Origin: Propionibacteriaceae bacterium
GTDB taxonomy: Bacteria > Actinomycetota > Actinomycetes > Propionibacteriales > Propionibacteriaceae
DNA: 5,752 nt
NCBI GenBank assembly: GCA_031260385.1
Contig: JAIRKB010000252.1
Coordinates: 1 to 5,752 of the forward strand
Direction: 5' to 3'
Shown here in pieces: positions 1-5,752 of this stretch. Both the position numbers and the translations under genes were made by a program. Every line of letters begins with the position of its first letter. Positions within the stretch are counted from its first letter, which is position 1. A model generated the notes under the pieces. The model was not told the DNA's origin. It ran no database searches and saw only the letters and a program-made list of their open reading frames with translations.

Positions 1-482
1 AAACTCCACCCAACAGCCGCCACAATCCCCAGCGACACCAACGTATCCATCGTCGCCGCCCCATGCCGCAAATTCCGCCCCGCCGCCCGATAAAACCCCC
101 AAGCCCCCCAACTAACCACCGGCAGCGCCAACCCCAAACTAACCCACTGCCACCCCGGAAACTGCACCCCCGGAACCATCGCCAAAACAGCCACCGGCAA
201 CGCCAAAACCGCACAAACAATCATTCGTAGGCGTAGCCCGCCAGCTTGATCTTCGACCGGCTCCGGATCTGGTTGTCGAACATGAGCCGAAAACCCCGCC
301 GCCTCAATCCGAGCGATGATGTCCCCAGCGCTAACCCCTTCCGGCATGGTCACGTCAGCCTGCTTGGTAGCGAGGTTTACCGAGGCGAACACCCCCGGCA
401 ACCCCATGAGCTTCTTCTCCGTACGCGCCACGCAGGCAGCACAGCTCATCCCCTCAATATCAAAGGTCATGCGAGTAGTCAC
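1..482 (-). CDS. copA: Copper-type P1B ATPase, N-terminal part (CDS continues past position 1)
   Basis: About 160 codons of a heavy-metal P-type ATPase are present; the rest lies beyond the left edge. Numbering is from the GTG at 482-480. A heavy-metal-associated domain covers roughly residues 5-70 and carries the metal-binding motif GMSCAAC (Cys14 and Cys17). A charged linker follows (about 71-86), then hydrophobic segments from about residue 87. The end matches the conserved stretch before the second helix pair of copper ATPases (HGAATMDTLVSLG). The family pumps Cu(I) out of the cytoplasm using ATP; the CPC, DKTG and ATP-binding motifs would lie outside the window. An in-frame TGA at 497-495 limits the start to GTG 482 or ATG 470. 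I prefer GTG because a GA-rich stretch (about 499-492) sits at a plausible ribosome-binding distance, while ATG 470 has none. It is divergent from mgsA. Codon usage changes abruptly at position 224 (see findings). Family assignment is firm; copper specificity is inferred from the motifs. Confidence 0.9.
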   Translation of the reverse strand, partial: MTTRMTFDIEGMSCAACVARTEKKLMGLPGVFASVNLATKQADVTMPEGVSAGDIIARIEAAGFSAHVRQPDPEPVEDQAGGLRLRMIVCAVLALPVAVLAMVPGVQFPGWQWVSLGLALPVVSWGAWGFYRAAGRNLRHGAATMDTLVSLGIVAAVGWS

Positions 483-515
483 ACGATCATTCTCTCACCA
501 TCGAGCAACCACGCA

Positions 516-549
516 GGCGGAGTTGGCAGGGAATCTTGTTAGGCGGAGG
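516..549 (+). repeat. Left arm of the inverted repeat
   Basis: This 34-bp arm pairs without mismatch to 646-679. It begins 33 bp upstream of the preferred copA GTG start, so it overlaps the place where a copA promoter would be expected. Confidence 0.9.
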
Positions 550-559
550 ATACGAGGAA

Positions 560-638
560 AAATCGCTCGCGATTTAGGCGCAAAGCGCCGTTTTCGAAGT
601 GAAGTGAGCGCGGTGGTAGGGTCGAAGACCCACCGCGC
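560..638. other. Three tandem hairpins inside the palindromic element
   Basis: Three stems follow one another in the core. Hairpin 1 pairs 560-565 with 570-575 (6 bp, loop CTCG). Hairpin 2 pairs 577-581 with 585-589 (GGCGC, loop AAA). Hairpin 3 pairs 608-614 with 632-638 and 619-623 with 627-631, with a 4-base bulge and a GAA loop; 608-616/630-638 is an alternative 9-bp pairing. A short direct repeat (GAAGT twice, 596-605) lies between hairpins 2 and 3. With the outer 34-bp stem, a single strand would fold into a three-armed multibranch structure. Whether it is transcribed or acts as DNA cannot be told from sequence. Confidence 0.65.
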
Positions 639-645
639 GCAACGA

Positions 646-679
646 CCTCCGCCTAACAAGATTCCCTGCCAACTCCGCC
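646..679 (-). repeat. Right arm of the inverted repeat
   Basis: Exact reverse complement of 516-549. It ends 57 bp before the mgsA ATG, which leaves an A-rich stretch (about 680-736) for the mgsA promoter and leader. I see no strong -35/-10 pair there. Confidence 0.9.
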
Positions 680-727
680 CCAAAGCTCAAAATATGAGAC
701 AATAGATGCTGAGAAAAATCAGAAAAT

Positions 728-731
728 GGAG
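728..731 (+). promoter_or_regulatory. mgsA ribosome binding site
   Basis: A GGAG core sits 5 bases before the ATG at 737 in an otherwise A-rich leader. It supports that ATG as the start. Confidence 0.7.
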
Positions 732-736
732 AAACC

Positions 737-1186
737 ATGAAAATCGGTCTTGTCGCCCATGATGATCGGAAGGGCGAAATGATGGAGTGGTGCGCGTTTA
801 ACCGCGGCACCCTCTCAACCCACGAATTATGGGCCACCGGCACCACCGGCACCCTATTGGAACACGAAATTGGCCTAAAGGTTAACCGCCTATTATCTGG
901 CCCCAAAGGCGGCGACCAACAGATCGGCGCGATGATCGCGACCGGCAAGTTGGACGTCCTAATCTTTTTCTGGGACCCAGAATCCCCGCAACCCCACGAC
1001 CCCGACGTCAAAGCGCTCTTACGTTTGTCGACGCTATGGAATGCCCCCACGGCTTGCAACACCGCCACCGCCGACATGATCATTTCCTCGCCGCTCTTCC
1101 ACAACGACTATCGCCCTCGCAAACCCGATGTCTCCGATCGTAAGGTCAAGGTCAACCGGGACGGCGAGATCGTCATCGACGAGTGA
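737..1186 (+). CDS. mgsA: Methylglyoxal synthase
   Basis: The 149-residue product converts dihydroxyacetone phosphate to methylglyoxal and phosphate in the cytoplasm, a bypass that frees phosphate when triose phosphates accumulate. The length is close to the family norm (about 150; E. coli MgsA is 152). Visible family signatures are LVAHDDRK (His8, Asp9, Lys12), the phosphate loop ATGTTG (33-38), SGPKGGDQQIGA with Asp60, FFWDP (77-81), and PHDPDVKALLR with His87 and Asp90. Aligned from memory with E. coli at a constant offset of 11, these are His19, Asp71, His98 and Asp101, so the active site appears complete. The C-terminal tail after about residue 122 (basic, then acidic, ending IVIDE) differs from the E. 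coli end. It is a single gene, divergent from copA and convergent with the acetyltransferase gene. The start is supported by the GGAG site. Confidence 0.96.
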   Translation: MKIGLVAHDDRKGEMMEWCAFNRGTLSTHELWATGTTGTLLEHEIGLKVNRLLSGPKGGDQQIGAMIATGKLDVLIFFWDPESPQPHDPDVKALLRLSTLWNAPTACNTATADMIISSPLFHNDYRPRKPDVSDRKVKVNRDGEIVIDE

Positions 1187-1193
1187 CGGGTTA

Positions 1194-1721
1194 TCAGCCG
1201 TGGGCCTCGATCAGCTCGATCGGTAAAGCCATGATGTAGTCATCTTGGATGAACCCATTACCAATGTCGAACTCTGCCGCTCGTACGGTCGAAAAACCGA
1301 GTTTCTTGTAGGCAGCGATCGTCGAATGGTTCTGCTTGTTGACTTTGAGCTCAATCCGCGACAGTCCCGCCTCCCGGCACCACTGGCTAAGCAAGCCTAG
1401 GAACTGGCGCGATAGGCCAAGGCCACGATGAGAGCGGTGGATGTAAATCTTCGACAGGAAGAGCTGTTCGGCTTCGGCGACCCCGGCGCAGTAGGCAATC
1501 GGGACGCCAGCCGCCTCTGCCAACCAGTAGCGGTGTCCGCGCTCCGTCAGGTCGGCAGTGATCACCGGGGCGGATTGGAAGCTCTGGAGCATGTAATCAA
1601 CCTGGGCTTGCCCGGTGATAGGAACATAGTGTTCTGTCCAGATTTCGCGCGCCAAGGCAGCGATGGTGTCAACATCATCGCCGGGGTCCCAGCGATTGAT
1701 TTCGCGTATCGAAAACTCCAT
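1194..1721 (-). CDS. GNAT family N-acetyltransferase
   Basis: A 175-residue single-domain GNAT protein that would move an acetyl group from acetyl-CoA to an amine on an unknown substrate. The acetyl-CoA region spans about residues 88-115: strand LFLSKIYIHRS, then the pyrophosphate loop HRGLGLS. Arg99 and Gly102 fit the R-x-x-G-x-G/A pattern, with Ser104 at the last position. Downstream come the family features ELKVNKQNHSTIAAYKKLGF (124-143, Asn131 and Tyr138) and the closing strand DDYIMALPI. The N-terminal part, with WTEHYVPITGQAQVDYML (28-45), recurs in uncharacterised GNAT proteins and may form the substrate side. The general look is somewhat like polyamine acetyltransferases of the PaiA type, but that is too weak for a substrate call. 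The ATG at 1721-1719 has a strong purine-rich binding site just upstream. It is divergent from metH and ends 7 bp from the end of mgsA. Confidence 0.88.
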   Translation of the reverse strand: MEFSIREINRWDPGDDVDTIAALAREIWTEHYVPITGQAQVDYMLQSFQSAPVITADLTERGHRYWLAEAAGVPIAYCAGVAEAEQLFLSKIYIHRSHRGLGLSRQFLGLLSQWCREAGLSRIELKVNKQNHSTIAAYKKLGFSTVRAAEFDIGNGFIQDDYIMALPIELIEAHG

Positions 1722-1724
1722 GTT

Positions 1725-1734
1725 CTCCCTCTCC
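1725..1734 (-). promoter_or_regulatory. Ribosome binding site of the GNAT gene
   Basis: On the minus strand this reads GGAGAGGGAG, followed by 3 bases and the ATG. It offers two overlapping anti-SD matches (about 9 or 3 bases from the start) and fixes the start codon. It contrasts with metH on the other side, which has none. Confidence 0.65.
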
Positions 1735-1740
1735 GATTGT

Positions 1741-1767
1741 CTGATAGCTAGTTCGTTCGGCTCTCAA
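1741..1767 (-). promoter_or_regulatory. Possible promoter for the GNAT gene
   Basis: On the minus strand a -35-like TTGAGA (1767-1762) is followed after 15 bases by a -10-like TATCAG (1746-1741). The spacing is short and the -10 match poor, so this is only a candidate. It lies inside the 72-bp region shared with metH. Confidence 0.25.
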
Positions 1768-1780
1768 GCTTCGTCGCTGA

Positions 1781-1786
1781 TACTCT
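1781..1786 (+). promoter_or_regulatory. Candidate -10 element for leaderless metH transcript
   Basis: TACTCT fits the loose actinobacterial -10 pattern TANNNT and ends 7 bases before the metH ATG at 1794. That would put the transcription start at or within a base of the ATG. No purine-rich ribosome binding site exists between 1776 and 1793, which agrees with leaderless translation. No convincing -35 was seen. Confidence 0.4.
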
Positions 1787-1793
1787 GTTACCC

Positions 1794-4700
1794 ATGTCTG
1801 TCGCGCTCCGTTCAGTTCTTGGCTCTCGTATCCTCGTCGCCGATGGCGCGATGGGTACGATGCTGCAACCTTACGATCTGACGGCGGCCGATTTTGGTGG
1901 CTTCGAAGGCTGCAATGAACTGTTAAATCTATCCCGCCCGGAGATTGTATCAGGGGTCCACAAGGCTTACCTAACAGCCGGCGCAGATTTGATCGAAACC
2001 AACACTTTTGGGGCTAATCTGACCGCTCTAGGGGAGTACGGGTTGACCGACATGATCGAGGAGTTAGCCGAAGCCGGGGCCCGGTTGGCGCGCCAGGCGG
2101 TTGATGAGGTGGCAGGAACCCAGTGGGTGCTGGGCTCGGTCGGCCCCGGCACCAAGCTGCCTAGTCTCGGGCAGATCAGCTTCGCGGCTTTGCGTGATGG
2201 TTACCACCGCCAGGTAACCGGTCTGCTTCGCGGGGGAGTCGATGGCCTACTTATCGAAACCTGCCAGGATCTCTTAGCGATTCGGGCGGCAGTGGTCGGC
2301 GCCAAGCGTGCGATTCACCAGGCAGGGGTGGATTGCCCAATCCTCGTCTCGGTCACCGTCGAGTTGACCGGTAGCTTGCTGGTGGGGTCGGATCTTAGCG
2401 CCGTGGTGGGCAGCCTCGCGCCGTTGGGGATCGATGCCTTAGGGCTGAACTGTGCGACTGGTCCGGCTGATATGGGCCAGTATCTGCGCGCCCTCGCGGC
2501 GATCAGCCCCTTGCCGATGTCAGCGATGCCAAACGCTGGACTGCCCGAGCTGAGCGACCAAGGGGCTTGTTATACGCTTGGCCCGGCCGAGTTTGCCGCC
2601 CAGATGTCCAAGTTCGCTACCTCTTTCGGTCTGGGTATCGTCGGCGGGTGTTGTGGGACCACGCCGGATCACATCGAGGCGCTCGCGGCCTCGGTCAAAA
2701 ACCTACCCGCCCCTCCGGCCCGGCTAGGCGAGCCGGCTTCGATTACCTCGCTCTACACGGCGACCCCGTTGAGCCAAGAGACCGCTTACCTGGCGATTGG
2801 TGAGCGGACGAATGCTGCCGGGTCGAAAGCCTTTCGGGAGGCGATGTTGGCGGGGGACTGGGAGAAATGTGTCGAGATTGCCCGCGCTCAGGTGGCGGAG
2901 GGGGCGCACGTTATTGATCTTTGTGTCGATCAGGTCGGTCGGGATGGACTAGTCGATATGGCGGAGTTGGTGTCGCGGATTAGTCGCGAGGTTGACGTCC
3001 CGATCCAACTCGACTCCTCGAATCCCGAGGTCCTGCGGGCTGGTCTGGAGTGTTATCCCGGGCGGGCGATCGTCAACTCGGTCCACTTCGAGTCCGGGGA
3101 TGGGCCGGACTCCAAGTTCGCCGCCACGATGGCCCAGGTCAGTGAACATGGGTCGGCAGTGGTGGCGCTGTGCATTGATGAGCAAGGCCAGGCTCGTACC
3201 CTCGAAGCCAAGGTTGCTCTCGCGCGACGGTTGATCGAGACCTTGACCCGGGACTATGGACTAGACCATTCGGCGATCATCATCGACCCCCTGACTTATC
3301 CGATCGGGACTGGGCAGTCTGATACGCGTCGTGATGGCGCCAACACTATCGAAGCGATCCGACAGCTCCACGCCGAATATCCCGCAGTTCACTTCCTGGT
3401 CGGGGTGTCGAATGTCTCGTTCGGGCTCAGCCCGGCGGCACGGGTGATCTTGAACTCGCTTTATCTTGATCAGTGTCGCGCTGCGGGGATGGATTGTGCC
3501 ATCGTCGCGGTCGCCAAGATCCTGCCCTTATCCCAGATCCCCGAAGACTTGGCCGAAGCCGGGCTGAACCTGATCTGGGATCGCTGGCAGGATGGCGACC
3601 CCTTGGAGCGTTTTTTGACCTTGTTTGAAGACGAGTTCGAGTCGGCGCCGGTTGAGGAGATCGAGGCTGTCAGCGTCGAGGAACGGTTACGTCGTCACAT
3701 TATCGAAGGTACGGTTGGCGGCTTGACTGACGACCTGGAGCTCGCCCTGGAGACCGACTCGGCGTTGGTGATCATCAACCAGATCCTGCTGGAGGCGATG
3801 CGCGAAGTCGGGGCCCGCTTCGGGCAAGGGCGTCTCCAATTACCTTTCGTGCTGAAATCGGCTGAGGTGATGAAGCAAGCGGTCAACTACCTTGAACCGC
3901 ATCTGGAGCGAGCGGAGGGTGTCACCAAGGGCACGTTGGTCTTGGCGACTGTCCGGGGGGATGTTCACGATATCGGCAAGAATCTGGTCGAGATTATCTT
4001 GAGTAATAACGGTTATCGTGTGGTCAATCTGGGGATCAAGCAGCCAATCGCCGACATCATTACCGCCGCCGAGGCGGCTGGGGCGGATGCCATCGGGATG
4101 TCGGGGTTGCTGGTGAAGTCCACCCAGATAATGAAGGAGAACCTTGAGGAGCTCAATGCTCGCCAACTAGCGCAGAAATATCCGATCTTGCTGGGTGGTG
4201 CCGCTCTGACTAGGGCTTATGTTGAGCAGGATTTGGCGCAGGTCTATGACGGGGCGGTGCGCTATGCCAAGGATGCTTTTGAGGGCTTAGCCTTGATGGA
4301 TACCATCATGGAGGCCAAGGCGGCTGGTGAGGCTCCACCGGAGGTCGCCCAGCGTCGGGCGGTGCCAGTCGTACGAACGCCAAAGCCGACCACCCCCAAA
4401 GCCGCTCGCCCGCAGCCGGGGGAGGTGGTGGTGCCGACCCCGCCGTTTACGGGGGTGCAATATGCTTCCGTACGTTTGCCCGAGATCGTACCGTGGCTTG
4501 ATAAGCGAGCTTTGTTTGCTGCCCAGTGGGGTCTGGCGTCGACTCGGGATGGTCCCAGTTACGACGAGATTGTTGCTCAAGAGGGGGAGCCGCGCCTGAA
4601 GGCTTGGCTAGAGCGGGCGGCCAGAGAAGAGCTGACCGATTTCCGGGTCGCCTGGGGGTATTGGCCTTGTTACGCCGAGGGTGACGATCTGTTAATTGAG

Positions 4701-5180
4701 GCGGAGGCGGGGTTGTATCGTCTACCCTTCCCTCGGCAGGCCGATCGCGACCAACTGTGTATCGCTGATTTCTTCCGCAATCGGGCTCAGGTTGAGCGGG
4801 ATGGGCCCGATGTGATTGGACTGCAATTGGTGACGGTCGGGTCGCGGGCGAGCCGACGAGCGGCGGAGCTCTACCATGAACACTCCTATCGTGACTATTT
4901 CGAGTGGCATGGGTTGTCGGTCCAGTTAGCGGAGGCCTTCGCCGAAATGTGGCATGCCCGGGTGCGAGCCGAACTAGGGCTGGAGCCGGGGCAGGGCACC
5001 CGCTATTCCTTCGGTTATCCGTCTTGCCCAGACCTTGAACCGCGTCGGACTTTGCTCGCCTTGCTCAAACCCGAGAAAATTGGCGTGATCCTGTCGGCGG
5101 AGCTGCAACTCCAGCCCGAGCAATCCACCGAGGCTTTCGTGGTTCACCATCCTAAAGCCCACTATTTCCGCGCGAGGTGA
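1794..5180 (+). CDS. metH: Cobalamin-dependent methionine synthase (5-methyltetrahydrofolate-homocysteine methyltransferase)
   Basis: The 1128-residue cytoplasmic enzyme methylates homocysteine to methionine, using 5-methyltetrahydrofolate through methylcobalamin. All modules are present in the usual order. The homocysteine domain (about 5-300) has zinc ligands Cys220 (GLNCATGP), Cys286 and Cys287 (GGCCGTTP). The folate domain (about 325-590) opens with IGERTNAAGS. The cobalamin cap is about 625-705. The B12 domain (about 714-845) has the signature GDVHDIG with His725 as axial cobalt ligand, plus GMSGLLVKS and LGGAALTRA. A Pro/Lys/Arg-rich linker (about 846-884) leads to the AdoMet reactivation domain (about 885-1128) with Asp903 and RYSFGYPSCPD; Arg1070 and Tyr1075 align with E. 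coli Arg1134 and Tyr1139. It is shorter than E. coli MetH (1227), without loss of any module. The ATG at 1794 is the first possible start after an in-frame TAG at 1749-1751 and places the N-terminus as the family expects. The gene overlaps no neighbour and is followed closely by trmI. No cobalamin or SAM riboswitch fits in the 72-bp upstream gap. Confidence 0.97.
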   Translation: MSVALRSVLGSRILVADGAMGTMLQPYDLTAADFGGFEGCNELLNLSRPEIVSGVHKAYLTAGADLIETNTFGANLTALGEYGLTDMIEELAEAGARLARQAVDEVAGTQWVLGSVGPGTKLPSLGQISFAALRDGYHRQVTGLLRGGVDGLLIETCQDLLAIRAAVVGAKRAIHQAGVDCPILVSVTVELTGSLLVGSDLSAVVGSLAPLGIDALGLNCATGPADMGQYLRALAAISPLPMSAMPNAGLPELSDQGACYTLGPAEFAAQMSKFATSFGLGIVGGCCGTTPDHIEALAASVKNLPAPPARLGEPASITSLYTATPLSQETAYLAIGERTNAAGSKAFREAMLAGDWEKCVEIARAQVAEGAHVIDLCVDQVGRDGLVDMAELVSRISREVDVPIQLDSSNPEVLRAGLECYPGRAIVNSVHFESGDGPDSKFAATMAQVSEHGSAVVALCIDEQGQARTLEAKVALARRLIETLTRDYGLDHSAIIIDPLTYPIGTGQSDTRRDGANTIEAIRQLHAEYPAVHFLVGVSNVSFGLSPAARVILNSLYLDQCRAAGMDCAIVAVAKILPLSQIPEDLAEAGLNLIWDRWQDGDPLERFLTLFEDEFESAPVEEIEAVSVEERLRRHIIEGTVGGLTDDLELALETDSALVIINQILLEAMREVGARFGQGRLQLPFVLKSAEVMKQAVNYLEPHLERAEGVTKGTLVLATVRGDVHDIGKNLVEIILSNNGYRVVNLGIKQPIADIITAAEAAGADAIGMSGLLVKSTQIMKENLEELNARQLAQKYPILLGGAALTRAYVEQDLAQVYDGAVRYAKDAFEGLALMDTIMEAKAAGEAPPEVAQRRAVPVVRTPKPTTPKAARPQPGEVVVPTPPFTGVQYASVRLPEIVPWLDKRALFAAQWGLASTRDGPSYDEIVAQEGEPRLKAWLERAAREELTDFRVAWGYWPCYAEGDDLLIEAEAGLYRLPFPRQADRDQLCIADFFRNRAQVERDGPDVIGLQLVTVGSRASRRAAELYHEHSYRDYFEWHGLSVQLAEAFAEMWHARVRAELGLEPGQGTRYSFGYPSCPDLEPRRTLLALLKPEKIGVILSAELQLQPEQSTEAFVVHHPKAHYFRAR
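5174..5179 (+). promoter_or_regulatory. trmI ribosome binding site overlapping the metH stop codon
   Basis: GAGGTG lies over the last codon and the TGA stop of metH, 3 bases before the trmI ATG (5 from its GAGG core). This placement suggests translational coupling of the two genes. Confidence 0.7.
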
Positions 5181-5182
5181 CT

Positions 5183-5752
5183 ATGTCTGAATTATCGTCT
5201 GGGGAACTGACACCGGCCTGGTCGGGGGTGCGCCGTGGGCCCCTGGTCGCCGGTGAGCGAGTCAGCATCACCGATCCGAAGGGACGGCGTCACTCGGTTC
5301 TGCTGCGGGTTGGTGGGCAGTTTCACTCCACGAAAGGCTACATCAACCATGATGATCTGATTGGTGGGCCGACTGGGGTGGTGGTCGCTTCGACTTTGGG
5401 GGTGCTCCACATTATTAACCGGCCGGTGTTGGAGGAGTTTACGGTCTCGATGCCGCGTGGTGCGACGGTGATCTATCCCAAGGACGCGTCGTACATCCTG
5501 ATGTTCACGGATATCTTTCCTGGCGCCCGGGTCCTGGAAGCGGGGGCGGGCTCCGGCGGATTGACCGTGTCGCTATTGCGGGCGGTCGGGCCCGAAGGGA
5601 AAGTGTTCTCCTACGAGCGGCGCGAGGATTTCGCCGAGACAGCCCGCAAGAACGTCGAACAGTTCTACGGCGGGCCGCACCCAGCTTGGGAACTGCGGGT
5701 CGGTGACCTGGTGGAGAACTATGGCGGGGAGAAGGTCGACCGGGTGGTCTTG
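5183..5752 (+). CDS. trmI: tRNA (adenine(58)-N1)-methyltransferase, N-terminal 190 residues (continues past the right edge)
   Basis: The product uses AdoMet to make 1-methyladenosine at position 58 in the T-loop of tRNAs. In view are the N-terminal small beta domain (about residues 20-75, with GERVSITDPKGRRHSV) and the family stretch MPRGATVIYPKDASYI. The Rossmann methyltransferase core follows, with AdoMet motif I VLEAGAGSGGLTVSLL (117-132) and the acidic residue after the second strand in SYERRE (Glu145). VDRVVL at the end leads into motif IV, where the catalytic Asp (DMLAPWE-like in the mycobacterial enzyme) would follow outside the window. It resembles mycobacterial Rv2118c (about 280 residues, recalled), so roughly two thirds is present. 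The reading frame is open to the last base. The gene starts 2 bases after the metH stop, so the two are probably co-transcribed. In many actinobacteria this gene precedes the proteasomal ATPase gene; that region is not visible here. Confidence 0.95.
   Translation, partial: MSELSSGELTPAWSGVRRGPLVAGERVSITDPKGRRHSVLLRVGGQFHSTKGYINHDDLIGGPTGVVVASTLGVLHIINRPVLEEFTVSMPRGATVIYPKDASYILMFTDIFPGARVLEAGAGSGGLTVSLLRAVGPEGKVFSYERREDFAETARKNVEQFYGGPHPAWELRVGDLVENYGGEKVDRVVL

Larger units (their letters stand above)
516..679. repeat. 164-bp palindromic element with perfect 34-bp inverted arms (REP/MITE-like)
   Basis: Arms 516-549 and 646-679 are exact reverse complements over 34 bp, checked base by base. 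The match ends with mismatches at 515/680 (outer) and 550/645 (inner). The 96-bp core adds three smaller hairpins. Each arm starts and ends with a GGCGGAG motif. No coding region is credible inside it; the open frames crossing it are products of the symmetry. It lies between two divergent genes, upstream of both, so it is not a conventional terminator for either. I see no direct target duplication in the flanks (about 508-515 versus 680-687). The form suits a non-autonomous mobile element or an extragenic palindromic repeat, but only one copy is in the window, so mobility is inference. Confidence 0.85.

Noticed and set aside
550..645. tRNA-like cloverleaf
   Set aside because: The three hairpins do not have tRNA arm lengths, a T-loop or an anticodon arm of 5 bp with a 7-base loop.
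516..679. Rho-independent terminator
   Set aside because: It lies upstream of both flanking genes, the arms are very long, and no T tract follows either side.
516..679. CRISPR array
   Set aside because: There are only two repeat copies and they are inverted, not direct, with a self-complementary core instead of spacers.
246..705. Plus-strand open frames 246-542 and 316-705
   Set aside because: They are antisense to the conserved metal-binding domain of copA and continue into the repeat; their translations show no domain.
495..1104. Minus-strand open frames over the palindrome and mgsA (495-683 and 574-1104)
   Set aside because: They cross the inverted repeat and lie antisense to a clear mgsA. 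The products match no family I recognise, and the similar peptides in them come from the symmetry of the repeat.
1722..1793. Cobalamin or SAM riboswitch before metH
   Set aside because: The 72-bp gap is too short for a cobalamin riboswitch, no conserved B12-box-like sequence is seen, and a leaderless start leaves no 5' untranslated region.
1750..1794. Upstream alternative start for metH
   Set aside because: An in-frame TAG at 1749-1751 and no ATG, GTG or TTG in frame before 1794 leave the annotated ATG as the only choice.
2567..4166. Internal open frames on both strands within metH
   Set aside because: They are frame shadows of a continuous, fully conserved 1128-residue protein.
5192..5410. 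Minus-strand 72-codon open frame
   Set aside because: It is antisense to the conserved N-terminal part of trmI and has no recognisable domain.

Overview
The window looks like chromosomal DNA from a moderately GC-rich actinobacterium. The best evidence is the gene pair at the right end: a cobalamin-dependent methionine synthase (metH) followed after 2 bases by an actinobacterial-type tRNA m1A58 methyltransferase (trmI). From memory, the trmI product resembles mycobacterial Rv2118c, and in many actinobacteria trmI lies just before the Pup-proteasome genes. A start with no visible ribosome binding site in front of metH also fits this phylum. I cannot name a genus.

Layout: (1) 1-482, minus strand: the N-terminal part of a copper-type P1B ATPase, running off the left edge. 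(2) 483-736: a non-coding divergent intergenic region. It holds a 164-bp palindromic element (516-679) with perfect 34-bp inverted arms around a core that can form three hairpins. (3) 737-1186, plus strand: methylglyoxal synthase (mgsA). (4) 1194-1721, minus strand: a GNAT N-acetyltransferase, convergent with mgsA and only 7 bp from it. (5) 1722-1793: a short divergent promoter region. (6) 1794-5180, plus strand: full-length metH with all four modules and the key ligands intact. (7) 5183-5752, plus strand: trmI, cut by the right edge.

The genes do not form one pathway. metH and trmI probably share a transcript and are linked only through methyl transfer: MetH remakes methionine, the precursor of AdoMet, and TrmI uses AdoMet. 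mgsA (glycolytic overflow), the copper ATPase (metal efflux) and the GNAT enzyme look like independent single-gene units.

Two things stand out. The first is the palindromic element between copA and mgsA, which has the look of a non-autonomous mobile or REP/MITE-like repeat. The second is an abrupt codon-usage change inside copA. From the first membrane segment to the window edge, all 74 complete codons end in G or T, while 29 of the 82 preceding codons end in C or A. I found no convincing new multi-gene system.
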